Shown here piece after piece: positions 22,520-34,300 of a stretch of DNA of 64,000 nucleotides. Source of the stretch: Isoetes taiwanensis. Lineage: Eukaryota; Streptophyta; Lycopodiopsida; Isoetales; Isoetaceae. A program made the position numbers and the translations under genes. Within the stretch, counting starts at the first letter, position 1. Each line of letters starts with the position of its first letter. The notes under the pieces were generated by a model. The model saw only the letters and a program-made list of their open reading frames with translations, had not been told where the DNA came from and ran no database searches. Where the stretch lies: NCBI GenBank assembly GCA_021234155.1, contig JAJEKV010000046.1:5711012-5775011 (forward strand), in the 5' to 3' direction.

Positions 22520-24620
22520 TTAGTAGGACATGGTTGTCTTTGCCCCTTGCCTCGACGCTTGATTCATGTTTCTAAAGTGTTCATCCGCTTACAATGTTTG
22601 ATTCTCTTTTAGTTTCTTTCCATTTTGCTCATTACTTCTATCTGTTTGAGGGCAATGGTAAATTTATTTCGGTTTTAAAGGAGGTGTGTGTTTCTCATGG
22701 TCTTTTCAGTTGTCTCTTTTATGCATGTGCACGCTCTTCATAGTTCCTTATGTGTGTGGATGCCCTTGTCCTTTTTATTCTTGCATGTCAGTTATGTGTT
22801 TGGATATCTCCTCCTGATTCCTTTCATTCCTAGACTTCCATTTATTCTTATGTTCCTTATTGATTTTTGCCCTTTTGATACCATTGTTCCATTTGCTATT
22901 TTTGGTCACGTTAGTTCTATCACTTTGATTGTTCTAGTAGTCGTACGAACTTTCTTTTAGGTGTTCGCATGTTCTTTATCTTCATTTGCACCTATTGTTC
23001 TCATCTCATTTTACTCAATCTGGCTATTAGCCATGTTAGTCTCTTTAGTCTCTTTTGCCTCACGAGTTTCAACTTTCTATTTTGTTTTTATATGCTCTTC
23101 ATATATCACACTTTTCCCTTTGGTCGTTTGTTATTCATATCACATTTTCCTTATTTGACCCATTTGTTTCGTTTACTCATCGACTTTTATTATTCATTTG
23201 CTCTGTCATGGCCATTAGGGTCTTAAATGGCGTGACTAATATATTATTATTATGTTATCGAGTTTTTATAAATTTCATTGATATCTTGATTCGCGTACTG
23301 CTTCATAATGGCATGTTTTCACATGTTACGTGTATTCATATTGCTCGGCGTTTATTTTGGTCTATGATATGGTTATCTTGCTCCTTGGCTTCTTTTCGTG
23401 TTGATTTTCATTTTTATAGTTTTAGTTCTTCATGCTTGATCAATTCTTAGACCTTGTTGCTTCGGTTGCCATATATCACCTTTGTTGAGATCCTCCTTTC
23501 TTCGATGTTCCTCGTATATAGTGGGCCTCTCCTCTTTTTTCTCAACCTCCGGTTCTCATTTCACTAGTTGTCCATGTTTCTTACTCTTGTGTATGAATGC
23601 CACTTTTTCTTCCTCTTTCCTATTCTCTTCTTAGTTCATTGTTCCATATGATTTCTTTTGTCTTAGTTGCATCCATAGTTCAACTCATCTTTCTTCTATT
23701 TTCATATTTGTTCCATTTATCCTTGTTCATCGTATTTGCTCCATGGTCACTTAGTATCCCTCGTCTTATTTGCTCCATCTCTTGGCTTATCATTGTGCTA
23801 CATTTATTTCGTTCTCATTGTGTTCTTTAGTCCATGGTTCTTGTTCGCTCCATTTGTCAGTTCATTCAATTTGCTAGGCTAGTTCTTTTCTGCTCTGTGT
23901 TCCATCCAGTTCATATGGCCGCTGCTTTGGTTTGCTGATTTATTTTATGGTCAAATTTTATTTCTTGCGCCTTTGTTGCATTCTTTTTCTTGGATTCATG
24001 AGTCTTCTTTTGTTTCCGTTTCCTCTAATTGCTCCAATTATTTCTCATTTCTTTTCCTGTCTATGTTTGTAGTATTCTTGTACATCTCATTCGCTCCATA
24101 TTTTATTCAGTTCTCTTGATCGTTTTCTTGCTCCATTCTACTTGGTATGTGCTACAATCTTCTTTCTGCCTTTTGCATCATTGGTTTCTATTTTCCTTTG
24201 GCGTTTTCTTTACAGCCAATTCCAGTTGCTCCTTCTATTTTGTTTATCCTTTATCACATTTGCATCATTGATTTGTTTTTGCTCCACCTTCATCAATAAC
24301 CTTTTGGCAAATGTCCCCTTGGATCCACGTTCTATGTTCATTCCATTTGCAGAGTTTGCTTCTCTTCCTCCCTTAGTCTTGATTGTTCTATCATGCACGT
24401 CTCACCATTTACATTATCGCTGCAGTCTAACCCGCTTTGCTGGGATCCTGTATCATATCTCCTATTTTGGTCCTTGATATGCCGCATCTGCTTTACTCAT
24501 TCTAGCTCTTCTGTTATAAGTGCTTTTTCTAAACATAGATTGATGTCCTTTTTAATTCCTTCAATCTTGCTACATGCGCTTTATCTTTTCCTCAACTTTT
24601 TTATGTCCCTTAGTTCTTTG
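22520..24620. other. T-rich, A-poor strand-asymmetric tract
   Basis: The plus strand is dominated by T and C for about 2.1 kb: in the 60 bases from 23041 I count 32 T and 8 A. A loose motif TTYGCTCCAT recurs (for example near 23738, 23771, 23846, 24092 and 24131). Many short frames give hydrophobic peptides, an effect of T-rich codons. No gene is supported. It may be a diverged satellite or the noncoding part of an unidentified element. Confidence 0.6.
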
Positions 24621-24639
24621 TAACATTCGTAATATAAAA

Positions 24640-24887
24640 CAATCAAAAGAAATTGAGGTGCTGGCAATAAGCACTCAATTAGCAAAAGATAATTGTAGCA
24701 CGTGTGCAGATGGTGAAGAAACATGTAGGGAAGTTAGACGGACCTCTGCTCAGAGGGAAAACTGGATTGTGCGCTCGGGTGATTGCAAGCCATTCTTCAT
24801 CATAAGAAAACTCAAGAGGCCCAGAAGTTGCAGGGATATCAATGACCTGTCAAGCAAGAAAATAACAGACCTAGGTATGGGTTGCGC
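24640..24887 (+). other. Possible unassigned exon
   Basis: The composition changes sharply from the T-rich tract to a balanced open frame containing [20 protein letters not shown]. It ends near a donor-like GTATGG (about 24875). I recognise no family and the exon status is uncertain. Confidence 0.25.
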
Positions 24888-25002
24888 TTAATTTACTAAT
24901 AGTGTTGTTCATTATGAAAAAGAGGTCTACCTTTCACATATATTCTAAGCTAATGAAAATGATGTAAAACACACATGTAAAAAGACTTGCAACCATATGT
25001 TT

Positions 25003-25148
<146 letters not shown>

Positions 25149-25149
25149 T

Positions 25150-26095
25150 GTAAAAGCTTTGTCTCACTAGATTATTGCCATGTTCAATTACGGCGGCAAA
25201 CTTTGTATGTAGGTGAACTGAAAACCAATACATAGATTTCAGTTTCTGCAAGCTTATGTGCAAATTCACTCCTCAGGCTGTTTCTCTCCACCTTTTTACA
25301 TAAAGAATATTAGCTAGCCTAGTATCATTCTTAGAAAGAAATAAACAAATACTTGAGAGTTAAAACTTTAAATTGGCCTCACAACATGAGAACATATCAA
25401 GCCCAGATATAATGGAGAAGCAGCCTATCTCCCTGACATAATAGCTTGGTTTTATGGAGGCAACAAATAGATAAAGCTCATATATCAATAAAATAAGTGA
25501 ACATTGCTTATCGACTTACCCATCACAACTGCATTCTCCTCTGCTCCAGTGTTGTGCCTTTGGGTTGGCATCAAATTTACATGTGATAACTTTGAAGGCT
25601 TCATATGACGAAGCATTTTCTTTTTCCTATAAGGGGCACAACTGCTGGCAATATAACCCCATGCAACCCATCCAAACTTTGTACTACTTGAATTATGCAG
25701 TTAGAAAGTACATGACAAACCATCCAGTTGAAAGTTGTTGAATAAAAGGGAATAATAAAATAGTACTTGCTGATAGTAGATCCTCAGCTTACTCTCATCT
25801 GTCGCAATACATTGTATGTACACAGCGCAACCATAGCCTTAGAAATTTTTGACAGTCTTTCCAAATGACATGGCTACATCAAATAAAGGTAGCCTAAATA
25901 ATCCATGTAGTTATGATCCTTGCATTTTTTTCAGTAGGAAACATTCATATGACCTTCTTAACAGCAAGTTGGGAATTCAATGGAGAGCACCTATGATGTG
26001 GTAGCTGGAGAGGCAAGGTTAGCAGAAGCCATGGCTGCCCTTGAGTGAAAGCCCCAGGGTTTTCAAGAAAGCTAAACCTCTTTTGGACTAAGGAT
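25150..26095. other. Noncoding stretch
   Basis: No open frame with a recognisable motif and no clear repeat. I see nothing to annotate. Confidence 0.5.
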
Positions 26096-26179
26096 ATCAT
26101 TTCTCTGATCCATCAACCCTTCTTACCCGAGCAATGGTAAAAACCCTAAGCTTTTTATCCATAAAAGAAAGTTTATATA

Positions 26180-26312
26180 GGACTTCAACACTGTAGTACC
26201 CCAAGTACCCACCTTCAGCATGCTCTCTTGTTAGATTTGTTAGAACCTCATTTAGTTCCGCAAAATATACACCGTCTGCAATGAACTCCAATAATCCACG
26301 ACTAAGAAACAA
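26180..26312 (-). pseudogene. Ribosomal protein S3 (uS3) N-terminal fragment
   Basis: The minus strand encodes FIADGVYFAELNEVLT, then TREHAEGGY and SVEV. This matches the conserved N-terminus of plant cytosolic RPS3, where a basic start leads into the ADGV-x-x-AELNE-x-LT helix. Two small insertions (after the LT and after GGY) and the lack of the following RVTPMRTEI segment show it is a broken fragment. No KH domain is found nearby. It may be a captured exon or the remains of a retrocopy. Confidence 0.65.
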
Positions 26313-26479
26313 AGCTTTAGCGATGAAGCTGAAATATATGTCGAACGAAAATCCAATATCGAGAGAAGGCAGAAAAATAAATCAATCTGGACCGCCCAAT
26401 TTAGAGCACGATGCATTACATACTTACACCAAAACCTTGTAATATAAGATATGTGATAATTCTAGAAGGAGAGAGACTT

Positions 26480-26640
26480 GCCTGATTGTGAAATGACACT
26501 GGCAGCCCCTACGTACACCTTCTCCCCTCTCAACCCTTTTCCTGCATCTGCCCTGTGGATGTGGTCCATCGTCAACCACATAATTGTTTGCTGCCTTGTC
26601 TTGAGGTCCATATGAACACCAATATCTATATTGTGGAGTA
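26480..26640 (-). pseudogene. Fragment of a SWIM-type transposon N-terminus
   Basis: The minus strand gives YGPQDKAANNYVVDDGPHPQ and then RRGCQCHFTIRQ. A GCxCHF-type stretch like this occurs near the N-terminus of plant SWIM-zinc-finger (MULE-like) transposon proteins. The fragment is short and lies opposite in orientation to the SWIM relic at 27529-28240. The call is tentative and based on recollection of the family style. Confidence 0.35.
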
Positions 26641-27528
26641 CATGTTAAATGTAGAACTAAGTGTAACTCTAATTGGAGCACAACAATGACTTCAAAATTG
26701 TGCATTGCAAGTTCATGTGGAACTATGTGTGGTTCTAACAGAAGCATAACAAATGACTTCAAAAGGAAGCACTACAAGCAGACACAATAACTGATCGGAT
26801 CCCTGATTGATGATTTCGAAAAAAAACACATGAATCAACCAATGTCTATATCTATTTAAGGTCAAATAGGAATTTGTGTAGGGTCTTTGTAACACTCTTT
26901 CAGGCTCGAAACTCCCGAGGTAGAAATTGCGAGGTGCTTCACAATTCTTATGCTCCCCAAAAATAAAATCTTAGACTCGGTTGGTATGGATGTAGCAAGT
27001 CCGCACCAGCATCTAGTCATTGCCTTGAATAGTAGGTACCTGATGCTCTTCAGGATACTAGTAGAGATTGCCATGATCAAACAAACCATTTGGGGGTGAT
27101 TGGGGATGTATTTCAGCCCTTAGCTGCAGAGAAATATTGAAAACTAAATGGCCATGCAAGCTTCTACCTTAAAATGGGTTTTCCATCAGTTACCTCTCCT
27201 CTCTTCTCCTCTAGTTCATCCATGCCCATCGCATTCCGCTCCTCAACCTTGCTACCTCGAAATGCAACAGAGAAAACAGGCTCGGAGGTGATCCCGGAGG
27301 ATGGTCTCAGGACCTCCACGTGTCTGAGTTTCATTGGCCCATCCGTGCATGGGTTGGCTTAAACTTGGACCACTGGATTACTCCATGCCTCAATCTCCAC
27401 CATCCAAACATTACGCTGGCCACCAAAATCATAGGTGTAATTAACGTGATGACCCCGGAGGGCGAGATCATCTCGGCGGATAACATCCACCGTTAGCAGC
27501 CATGGCGAGGTGATCCCGGAGCCCTAAA

Positions 27529-28240
27529 TTGGCCGCATACATGAGTAAGGAGTGGACCAAAAACATTTGTCAATGGGTATTGGCAACAAGGATGTACCCC
27601 CACTCTAACCAAGAGACCAATGCTGCCATAGAGGCATGTCATTGTGCCTTGAAAAGGCGCTTGGGCATTTCTAAACGTGCATTTCGAGGAAGGAGGATCG
27701 ATTGCCTGCTTTACATTCTAAACAACAACGTGGAGACAAACATGGCATACATTAGCTATAGTTTCTAATCTCTATCTTATTTGGATTTTGCCCTCATACA
27801 ATTATGTTGTCTTCTAGGTCCATGAAGGAAGCTGGCTTTGTGATAAACACCTCCCAGGAAGAAATAATAGAGTGCGTTATACGAGGTTCAAGGAAGATTG
27901 CTAATGAACATGCCACATTAACCAACTTCGAGGAAGGTGAGGCAGAAGTACAAAGTGAACGTACTCTCATATTTTGTGAAGGGGGCACACAAGAATTGGG
28001 CATGCTATGACTGCCTTGGGGAGCTAAAGGCAACTTGTGTAAACACCAGGTTAACGTTATGCAAATGCTGGGCAACTACAGGGATCAAGATCTCTTACAA
28101 GTGCTTGCGTCAATTGGTGGGGGCATGGATGACTTGAGGCTATGTGAGGAGATAGTTCATGGGGAGGAAAATCCATTTGAAGTTGTGGCCAAGATTGTGA
28201 GCTTGGAAGAGGAGTCTCTCTCCTAAAAGGAGAGAAGGAT
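27529..28240 (+). pseudogene. MULE-like relic with SWIM zinc finger
   Basis: The first part encodes SNQETNAAIEACHCALKRRL, which resembles the TN-x-x-ES-x-H-x-x-LK helix before the SWIM finger of MULE/FAR1-type transposases. After a stop (27766) the frame resumes with MKEAGFVINTSQEE and EEGEAEVQSER. Near 27985-28075 the SWIM pattern C-x-C...C-x-H is recoverable across frames: WACYDC, then GNLCKHQVNVMQMLGNY. A possible intron (donor GTTTCT near 27762, acceptor CTTCTAG near 27819) could account for the first stop, but the phases do not join cleanly. This is a dead copy of a transposon-derived protein. Confidence 0.55.
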
Positions 28241-28684
28241 TAACTTGGATAAGAAAAAGATTCTAATATGCTAGTTGCAATTGATTCTCTCATGAGACAA
28301 CTCGACACTAGGCTTGAGAGAATAGACGATGTTGGTGGCCCAAAAACCAACATAACAACCATATCAAGTATCCCTACCTTGGCAATCGAAGAGAAGTGTG
28401 ACAATAGTTTAGTAAGGCTCAAGCCTGTGATAGAGATTGGGTCGAGGAAGGATAAGGAAACAAAGAAGAATTGGAAGCAAGTTGAGATGGAGGGTTTGTT
28501 GTAAGTGTTCATTGTCATATTTTGAATTCATATGTTGAACATGACATTAACTTGTGAGTTCATTTTCAGTTTCAAGATATGTGAATCTATTGTATTGCAC
28601 TTGATGAAAATCCTATATAGAGGCGCCTCCTTCTTGTCGAGTCATTCCAGTTCAGACTGTCATGAACCTATGTGAAAGCTGTCA

Positions 28685-29005
28685 GGTACAAGTATCCCCT
28701 TGGCAGTAAGTGAAAACATCCAGTTTCAGAACTTTAATGAGCCTACTCAAATACACTTGGCCCTAACTTCTCATGATGGAGAGATGCGAGTGATGTTCAT
28801 TACTAGGGATCCTCTTCAAACTTTTGTGAAATATGGTTTGGATCATACCCAGCTGAGCTTTAGAGTTGCCACTGCAGTTGTCACATATAGAAAGTCAGAA
28901 ACGTGTGATGGACCTGCAAACACAACTCTTGGATGGAGGGATCCAGGTTATATTCATAAGGGTGTCATGGGAAATTTGCAATCTAAAACACGGTACTTCT
29001 ACCAG
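28685..29005 (+). pseudogene. Purple acid phosphatase exon (N-terminal Fn3-like region)
   Basis: The open frame includes NEPTQIHLALTSHDGEMRVM, FVKYG, CDGPANTTLGWRDPGYIH and VMGNLQSKTRYFYQV. This order is characteristic of the N-terminal fibronectin-like domain of large plant purple acid phosphatases (the PAP1/24/27-like group). The frame ends at TACCAG-GTTTGA, a plausible 5' splice site. Upstream it opens after a stop at 28675, with no ATG. The metal-binding phosphoesterase domain is absent from the following kilobases. This is either an isolated exon of a gene broken by transposons or a captured fragment; the exon itself carries no stop. Confidence 0.7.
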
Positions 29006-29429
29006 GTTTGATTTAAATCACAACCTTTCCTTTATCCATTGTGCACATGCATGTACAGAAACATGATTATATTTTTCTTTAGAATTGGCCCAATGCAATT
29101 GTTTCTTTTATGATATGGATTGCACTGAAAGAATATGAGAGACTTTTTGCTGTAACTTTTGCAGATCTATCACTTCTACTTATAGTGAATATATTGTACT
29201 GTGTATGAGGATTGCATTGTATTCCACTGTATGCATTCCAGCTTAAAGTTACTGCCACGTAGACTACAGTGTTCTGATTTTGCCTTACCAACACTGACTA
29301 TATTGGCATATACTATTCATAGGGTGGATGCATTTAATGAAACACATGGCTTGAGCAAAAATGGTGTTGCACTGCTGACAAGCTGATGATTTTAGGTAGT
29401 TTATTTCTGTTCCTAGAGCTAATCACAAA

Positions 29430-29645
29430 GTTTTGTCCTGGTTTAGAACGAGAAAGTGATGGTCCCCATATTTCACTAGCATACAGAATTACTGGCATGA
29501 CTAGAGTCTCAAAAAGTCTCTTCTGAAGTGGCCAATAGGTGATGTGAGAATGTCTGCACATATTTGCCATGGCGTAAAACGCTTTTAAAGCTGCTGCAAT
29601 TCTGAGATCAACACCCTTATGTATATTGTAAGTTCGTGTGAGTAC
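29430..29645 (-). pseudogene. LINE reverse transcriptase thumb fragment
   Basis: The minus strand gives LKAFYAMANMCRHSHITYWP and LQKRLFETLVMPVILYASEI followed by WGPSL. It is homologous to the LKALYAMQ...KRLY...YGCEVWGPGL segment of LINEs A-D but from another family. It lies just left of the outer DDE transposase gene and probably removed or displaced that element's left end. Confidence 0.7.
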
Positions 29646-29712
29646 ATTCTGAGTACATTTGAGTACATCTGAATACATCTGAGTACATTTGAGTACATGT
29701 TAGTACATTTTG
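29636..29712. repeat. GAGTACATYT short tandem repeat
   Basis: About seven imperfect units of GAGTACATTT or GAGTACATCT. It sits just upstream of the first preserved transposase exon (acceptor at about 29776), so probably in an intron. Confidence 0.8.
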
Positions 29713-29776
29713 ACTCCGCATGTACTCAATTGCACATACAAAAGCTTTTATTAACTATGATGATTTGAATGCACAG

Positions 29777-30920
29777 GCTGAGCTATACCAGAACTTTGTG
29801 GAGCAACACCCAGAGGCAGACATTGGCATCAGATTGTTCGAATACCTCAAACCTGCTAAAGGAAAGAAACACATGTTGTTGCGTCAAGCATGAGCAAGCA
29901 GAGAACTTCAGGAAGGCATTTAATTCTATGAGGGCTAAGCTCCACATCAATTGTAGCTGCAATTGTGAAGTTTGTGCTGCTAACAAAAATGATGGCACAA
30001 GCATACATACCGTGAATGTCAAAGACTCTATGGAGGAGTATGGTTTGTCCAAAACAGATAGTGACGAAAGTGGCACAAATTAAATTGTATTACAAGTGAT
30101 TGCAAGAACCGTGGGTAAGCGTAACATTATCTTGTGTCCAAAAGAAACCGAAAATGACATTGAAAGTAAAAGTCAATTGGCAAATATACTCTTATGTGGA
30201 TGAGAAGTCTAAAAAAGGAGTCTCAAGAAGGCTCGATTGGTGGACAAGACAACAAATGCACTGTAATGCTAGATGCCACGCTTGGTCACATGAAGACATT
30301 TATCCATCACAACTTTGCAGCTCAATCGGCAAAGCAAAGAATTCAGAAGATGTGTTCAAAACCCCGAGAGATGATTCAAAGGATATCGCTGGTTGACTTT
30401 GCGAAAAAATTATACATTGAAACCTTTCAAAGAGGTTCACCGTAACATTGGAATGCGCACCAAGTTACTATAATGGTACAGATTACCATGCTAAAGGTAA
30501 ATGGCATCTTGAAGAAGATCGTTTCACTTGTATATTTCGATGACGTAAATCATGATACACATTTTGTACAACATGCATTTAAGCTTCATCCGAAATGGCT
30601 GAAAGAGAATGGTGGATCTCATGTACGTAAAGATCATATTGTGGCTCCCGATGGTTGTGTTGCACAATACAAGTCCGTAAGAAATTTATATTTCATTACC
30701 GATACCATGTTGAATATGGCATTCGCTTACAATGGAACTACTTTGGTTCTGGGCATGGAAAAGGTGAACATGATGGAGAGTCCGCTAAGGCCAAGCGGTG
30801 TACTTGCAAACTAACAACGATTCTGAGAACATGGAACAGATTAGAGGTGCACATGATGCTTGTGTTGTCTTGAGGAGCAAGCAATCTAATGTTAACAGAG
30901 TATACTGGGAAGTGAAGGAG
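29777..30920 (+). pseudogene. Outer DDE transposase, 5' part
   Basis: Coding sequence starts after an acceptor (GCACAG) with AELYQNFVEQHPEADIGIRL, then a Cys/His-rich segment (CCCVKHEQ, NCSCNCEVC). The DDE-like triad is visible across frameshifts. A first Asp lies in LVDFAKKLYIE (about 30390), a second in APDGCVAQYKS (about 30645), and Glu in WNYFGSGHGKGEHDG (about 30745). The copy at 38960-37180 has the same blocks. The frame reads VYWEVKE up to 30920 and is then cut by the inner transposon. It resumes in the same frame at 40691 with SDIDRTNALDV. Several stops and frameshifts make it nonfunctional. The protein would be the cut-and-paste enzyme; I do not recognise the superfamily. Confidence 0.75.
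30916..30920. repeat. Target-site duplication AGGAG, left copy
   Basis: AGGAG immediately precedes the left terminal repeat of the inner transposon and recurs at 40686-40690 immediately after the right one. Keeping one copy joins the outer transposase frame exactly (VYWEVKE then SDIDRT). Confidence 0.85.
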
Positions 30921-30940
30921 GGTAGAAGCATGAAAGGGTG
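30921..30940 (+). repeat. Left terminal inverted repeat of inner transposon
   Basis: GGTAGAAGCATGAAAGGGTG is the left terminus. The next bases (GGGCAAAAAAAGTGCCC) form a small secondary inverted repeat. Confidence 0.85.
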
Positions 30941-31090
30941 GGCAAAAAAAGTGCCCGTATTTTACATTTACAGATTCAAAATGTAAGGAAATCCCTCCCC
31001 CGTAAATTATTATTCTTGGAATGAATCATTAATAGGGCAAATAATTTTGAACTCTCCTCCTCCCGCCTCTGCTTCAACCTTCCTCCCGCT

Positions 31091-31283
31091 CGAACCTCCA
31101 TAGCCGAAAAGCTTGACATCCATATTCGAACCTCCATAGCCGAAAAGCTTGACATCCATATTCGAACCTCCATAGCCGAAAAGCTTGACATCCATATTCG
31201 AACCTCCATAGCCGAAAAAGCTTGACATCCATATTCGAACCTCCATAGCCAAGATCGGGACCTCCATAGCCAAAAGCTTGCAT
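31091..31283. repeat. 36-bp minisatellite inside the left end of the inner transposon
   Basis: Units start at 31091, 31127, 31163 and 31199 (CGAACCTCCATAGCCGAAAA...), with a 37-bp spacing to a partial unit at 31236 and another remnant at 31261. The 36-bp period would encode a 12-residue repeat (FGYGGSNMDVKL) on the minus strand, but no gene context supports that. Subterminal tandem repeats often bind a transposase, which would suit this position; that is inference. Confidence 0.9.
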
Positions 31284-31315
31284 TTTCGTGAGAGCTGAAG
31301 CACCGGGAAGAGATC

Positions 31316-34300
31316 ATGACGAAAACAGCTTTTGGAACAAAGACATCTCCAAGGAAATCTCCTCAAGAACAAACCTCAGAAAGCCCATGCCAAGGTCTCC
31401 CACTAGAACCGCCACCAAAACTCAAGAGTGGGTCTTCTTCGGATCGGGAGGTCTTGCCACCGAAGTTTGACAAAGGTAAGCATCAGGCGACTTTTAGGAG
31501 CAACAATTTTGATAGCATGTTTCCAGGGCTAGTGCAAATAGTGCAGATGTTTGGGGTTCAAGCCCATGTTTGTTAGGGGTTATCAAGAGTGCAGATTAAG
31601 CCCGGGGTTGGATGGCGATTTTTTTCTCGTGGTATGAGCACGCTTTTTGTAGGAGGGACATTGCAAATCATCACATTCCATTGTATTTTGCCCGAGCATA
31701 TGCACTTCATTACAAAGGAGTAAGCATTGATTGGGATGAGGTGAAAGCAAGTGCAAGTCTTCATTCAAAAGGCTCTCAAAAAGAATCGACTGGTAATTAG
31801 CTACTGAAAAAGTCTTCCAATGTTAAAGCTATTAAATGTATGCCTCGGTAGAATTGGGGCAAAGCAGTTGGAAATGATGAAAAGGTGGAGGGAAACAAGA
31901 GCATTAGATTCTCGCCTCCATGCTTGATGAAATACTGACTTTAAAAAGAGAAAAGGAAAACAATGGAAATTGAACTGCTTGAAGCATGAGAGTGATAAGA
32001 GCTTCTTGACAAGACTTGTGCGAGTAAAGATGCAAAAATATGTGAGCAGCTCAAAGATTATGGCAGGTTTAAAAAGCAAGCGGGAAGCCAACGATGTGCA
32101 AATGGCTTTGGCATCCCATTTAGAGGAGGAGAAATCAAGTTATATTGCTTGACTTAGATGCTCTAATGATTCCCATTGATTGTTTAAAGGCTGATTTGCA
32201 AGAATTAGAAGCGCCATTGAAAAAATCAGCAAGGATTTGGAAGTTAATTCCAACCGTGAGAATAGAATAAAGGAGATGACTAAGCATTTGGAAAGATCGG
32301 ACCGGATGGGCCTGCAGCCCTCCCCCATACTCGCAAAGAAGACGGAGCGCTTCATTCTCACATATAAGCAATACTTGCGGAAGAAATGCAATGATTGCCT
32401 TGACTCGACCATGGTAATATCTCCACTTTGTGGTCATACATATTGTCTATTTTGTCTTATATTCGGGGTTTCAACGATTTAATACATGTGTACATGATTG
32501 TTTATGGTCCGAGGACCCGCGACATTGCTTAGGAATCCCTTCCGAATGTACATGTATTTCTATTTTGATTACATAATTAGTTTGAGTGTACTTAGATGTA
32601 GTTAGTTTCCATCATGTACATAACCATTAACATTTGATTTGGCGTGGTTTTGTCTTTACCGTAAAGAGAAAATGTATTTGCTTCAGATTTTTACATTTAC
32701 ATGTGCCATGAAGTGCTTTTTCCGAATTCCTTTACAGGTGTATTAATAGGGTGTATTGCATTGATCAGACTTTGCATTTACATGTGATCGTAAATGCATA
32801 TGAATTTGGTATTTCACTTTCCTTTACATTCAATGCTTGAATGATGTATTTGATAGGGTGTATTGATAAAATATTTTGTTCAAATACATTTGAATTTAGT
32901 ATTTGGTTTTCCTTTACATTGTGATAGCTATGTACACTAATGTACTTCTATTTTGTCGCTACATTATCGCCAGAAAAGTTTGCCCAGAGTAAAAAATCTA
33001 CTTGCATGTAATTAACATTTGTTCTGCTTTTGATTTGCATCCGATTGTTTTTCTTCGATTTTGCTTCTATCTACTCTACATCTCCCCTTGATTCTCGAAT
33101 CAAGTGTTTACATTTCTTATTGACACCCAATTGTGTCAATGCGCATGGGTAGTATCAAGAAAGGAAGAAGTAAAACCGCAGTAAACTAAACAATTCATGT
33201 TTCGCGGCACTATGCTTAAGTTCAATATAGCAAAATTTCATGTTGTAGGTGAAAAGAAGAATGTTATTGGGTTGCATTTACCATTCTCAGACATCCCAAT
33301 TGCTGAACTTGGCACATAAGATGCTGCTGCTATCGATGTTGGAAGTCCATCCACATCTACATCACCTTTGAGAATTGCAACAACTCATAAATCAATGGGC
33401 AGGATTTGGAGACAGAGGGGTATGTGGAAGGTAGGGTGATTACATTCTCGATTACATTAAGATTGCATCCGTTGTAGTTAGAGTTCACTAATGTTCAATA
33501 TTTTGCGCAGAGGTTGTTTTCCAAAAAGAGATCCCACCTCGCTGAAGCCGAAATGCTATTATTGGAGCAACTAGTCAAAGCCCGTGAAAGTAATTCTCTC
33601 TCCTTTTCGTGGTTTATTTTTTTTTTTTTTTTTGTATTTTGAAACTTACATTGATGTGTTTACAGATAAAATTCATCAAGATGTTGGTGACGACATTGAA
33701 AAACAAATTCAAGTCGCCGCTTTTCAAGTTGAGGAAAAGGCTTGTTCTTTTGGCGTGCACGTGTTTCCTTTTTGTCTTGCTTTCAAAACATTAGAATGAA
33801 GCACTTTCTTGTCTTCGAGACTTGCGGACGATTCAAAGGAGCTAGATGATGTTGAAGAAGCCTTTGAGATTGCAGCCAAGGCAACGACTAAATTTATGGT
33901 CAAAGCCGATGCCAAAACAAATTGGAAAAAGAGAGTGCAAACCGTGAAAGGGGACATCCATTTTGAAAAACGGTAATTGCTAGCTTACATTGACTTACTT
34001 ATACTTCAAGAGCTTATTATATTTTACTCGCTTTGCAGGTCTAAACCACTCGGAAACAGAGATTGGAAGGTATCAATTTATGCTTTATTGTCATGGATCA
34101 ATTGTTAATATGACACTAACATTGACTTACTTATACTTCAAAGAGCTTATTATATTCTACTTGTTTTGCAGGTCTAAACCAATCGAAACAGAGATTGAAG
34201 GTATCAATTTATGCTTTATTGTCATGGATCAATTGTTAATATGACACTAACATCTTGGATCCGACAAATGTAAATGATGACAAGGATAAACTTATGGAAT

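Noticed and set aside
22688-24477. Many hydrophobic plus-strand frames resembling membrane proteins
   Set aside because: They follow from T-rich codons in a strand-biased tract; the frames overlap one another and share no motif.
30976-31372. Gly-Tyr-Asn repeat protein on the minus strand
   Set aside because: All three minus frames of the 36-bp minisatellite are open over it, showing a repeat effect and not selection for one frame.
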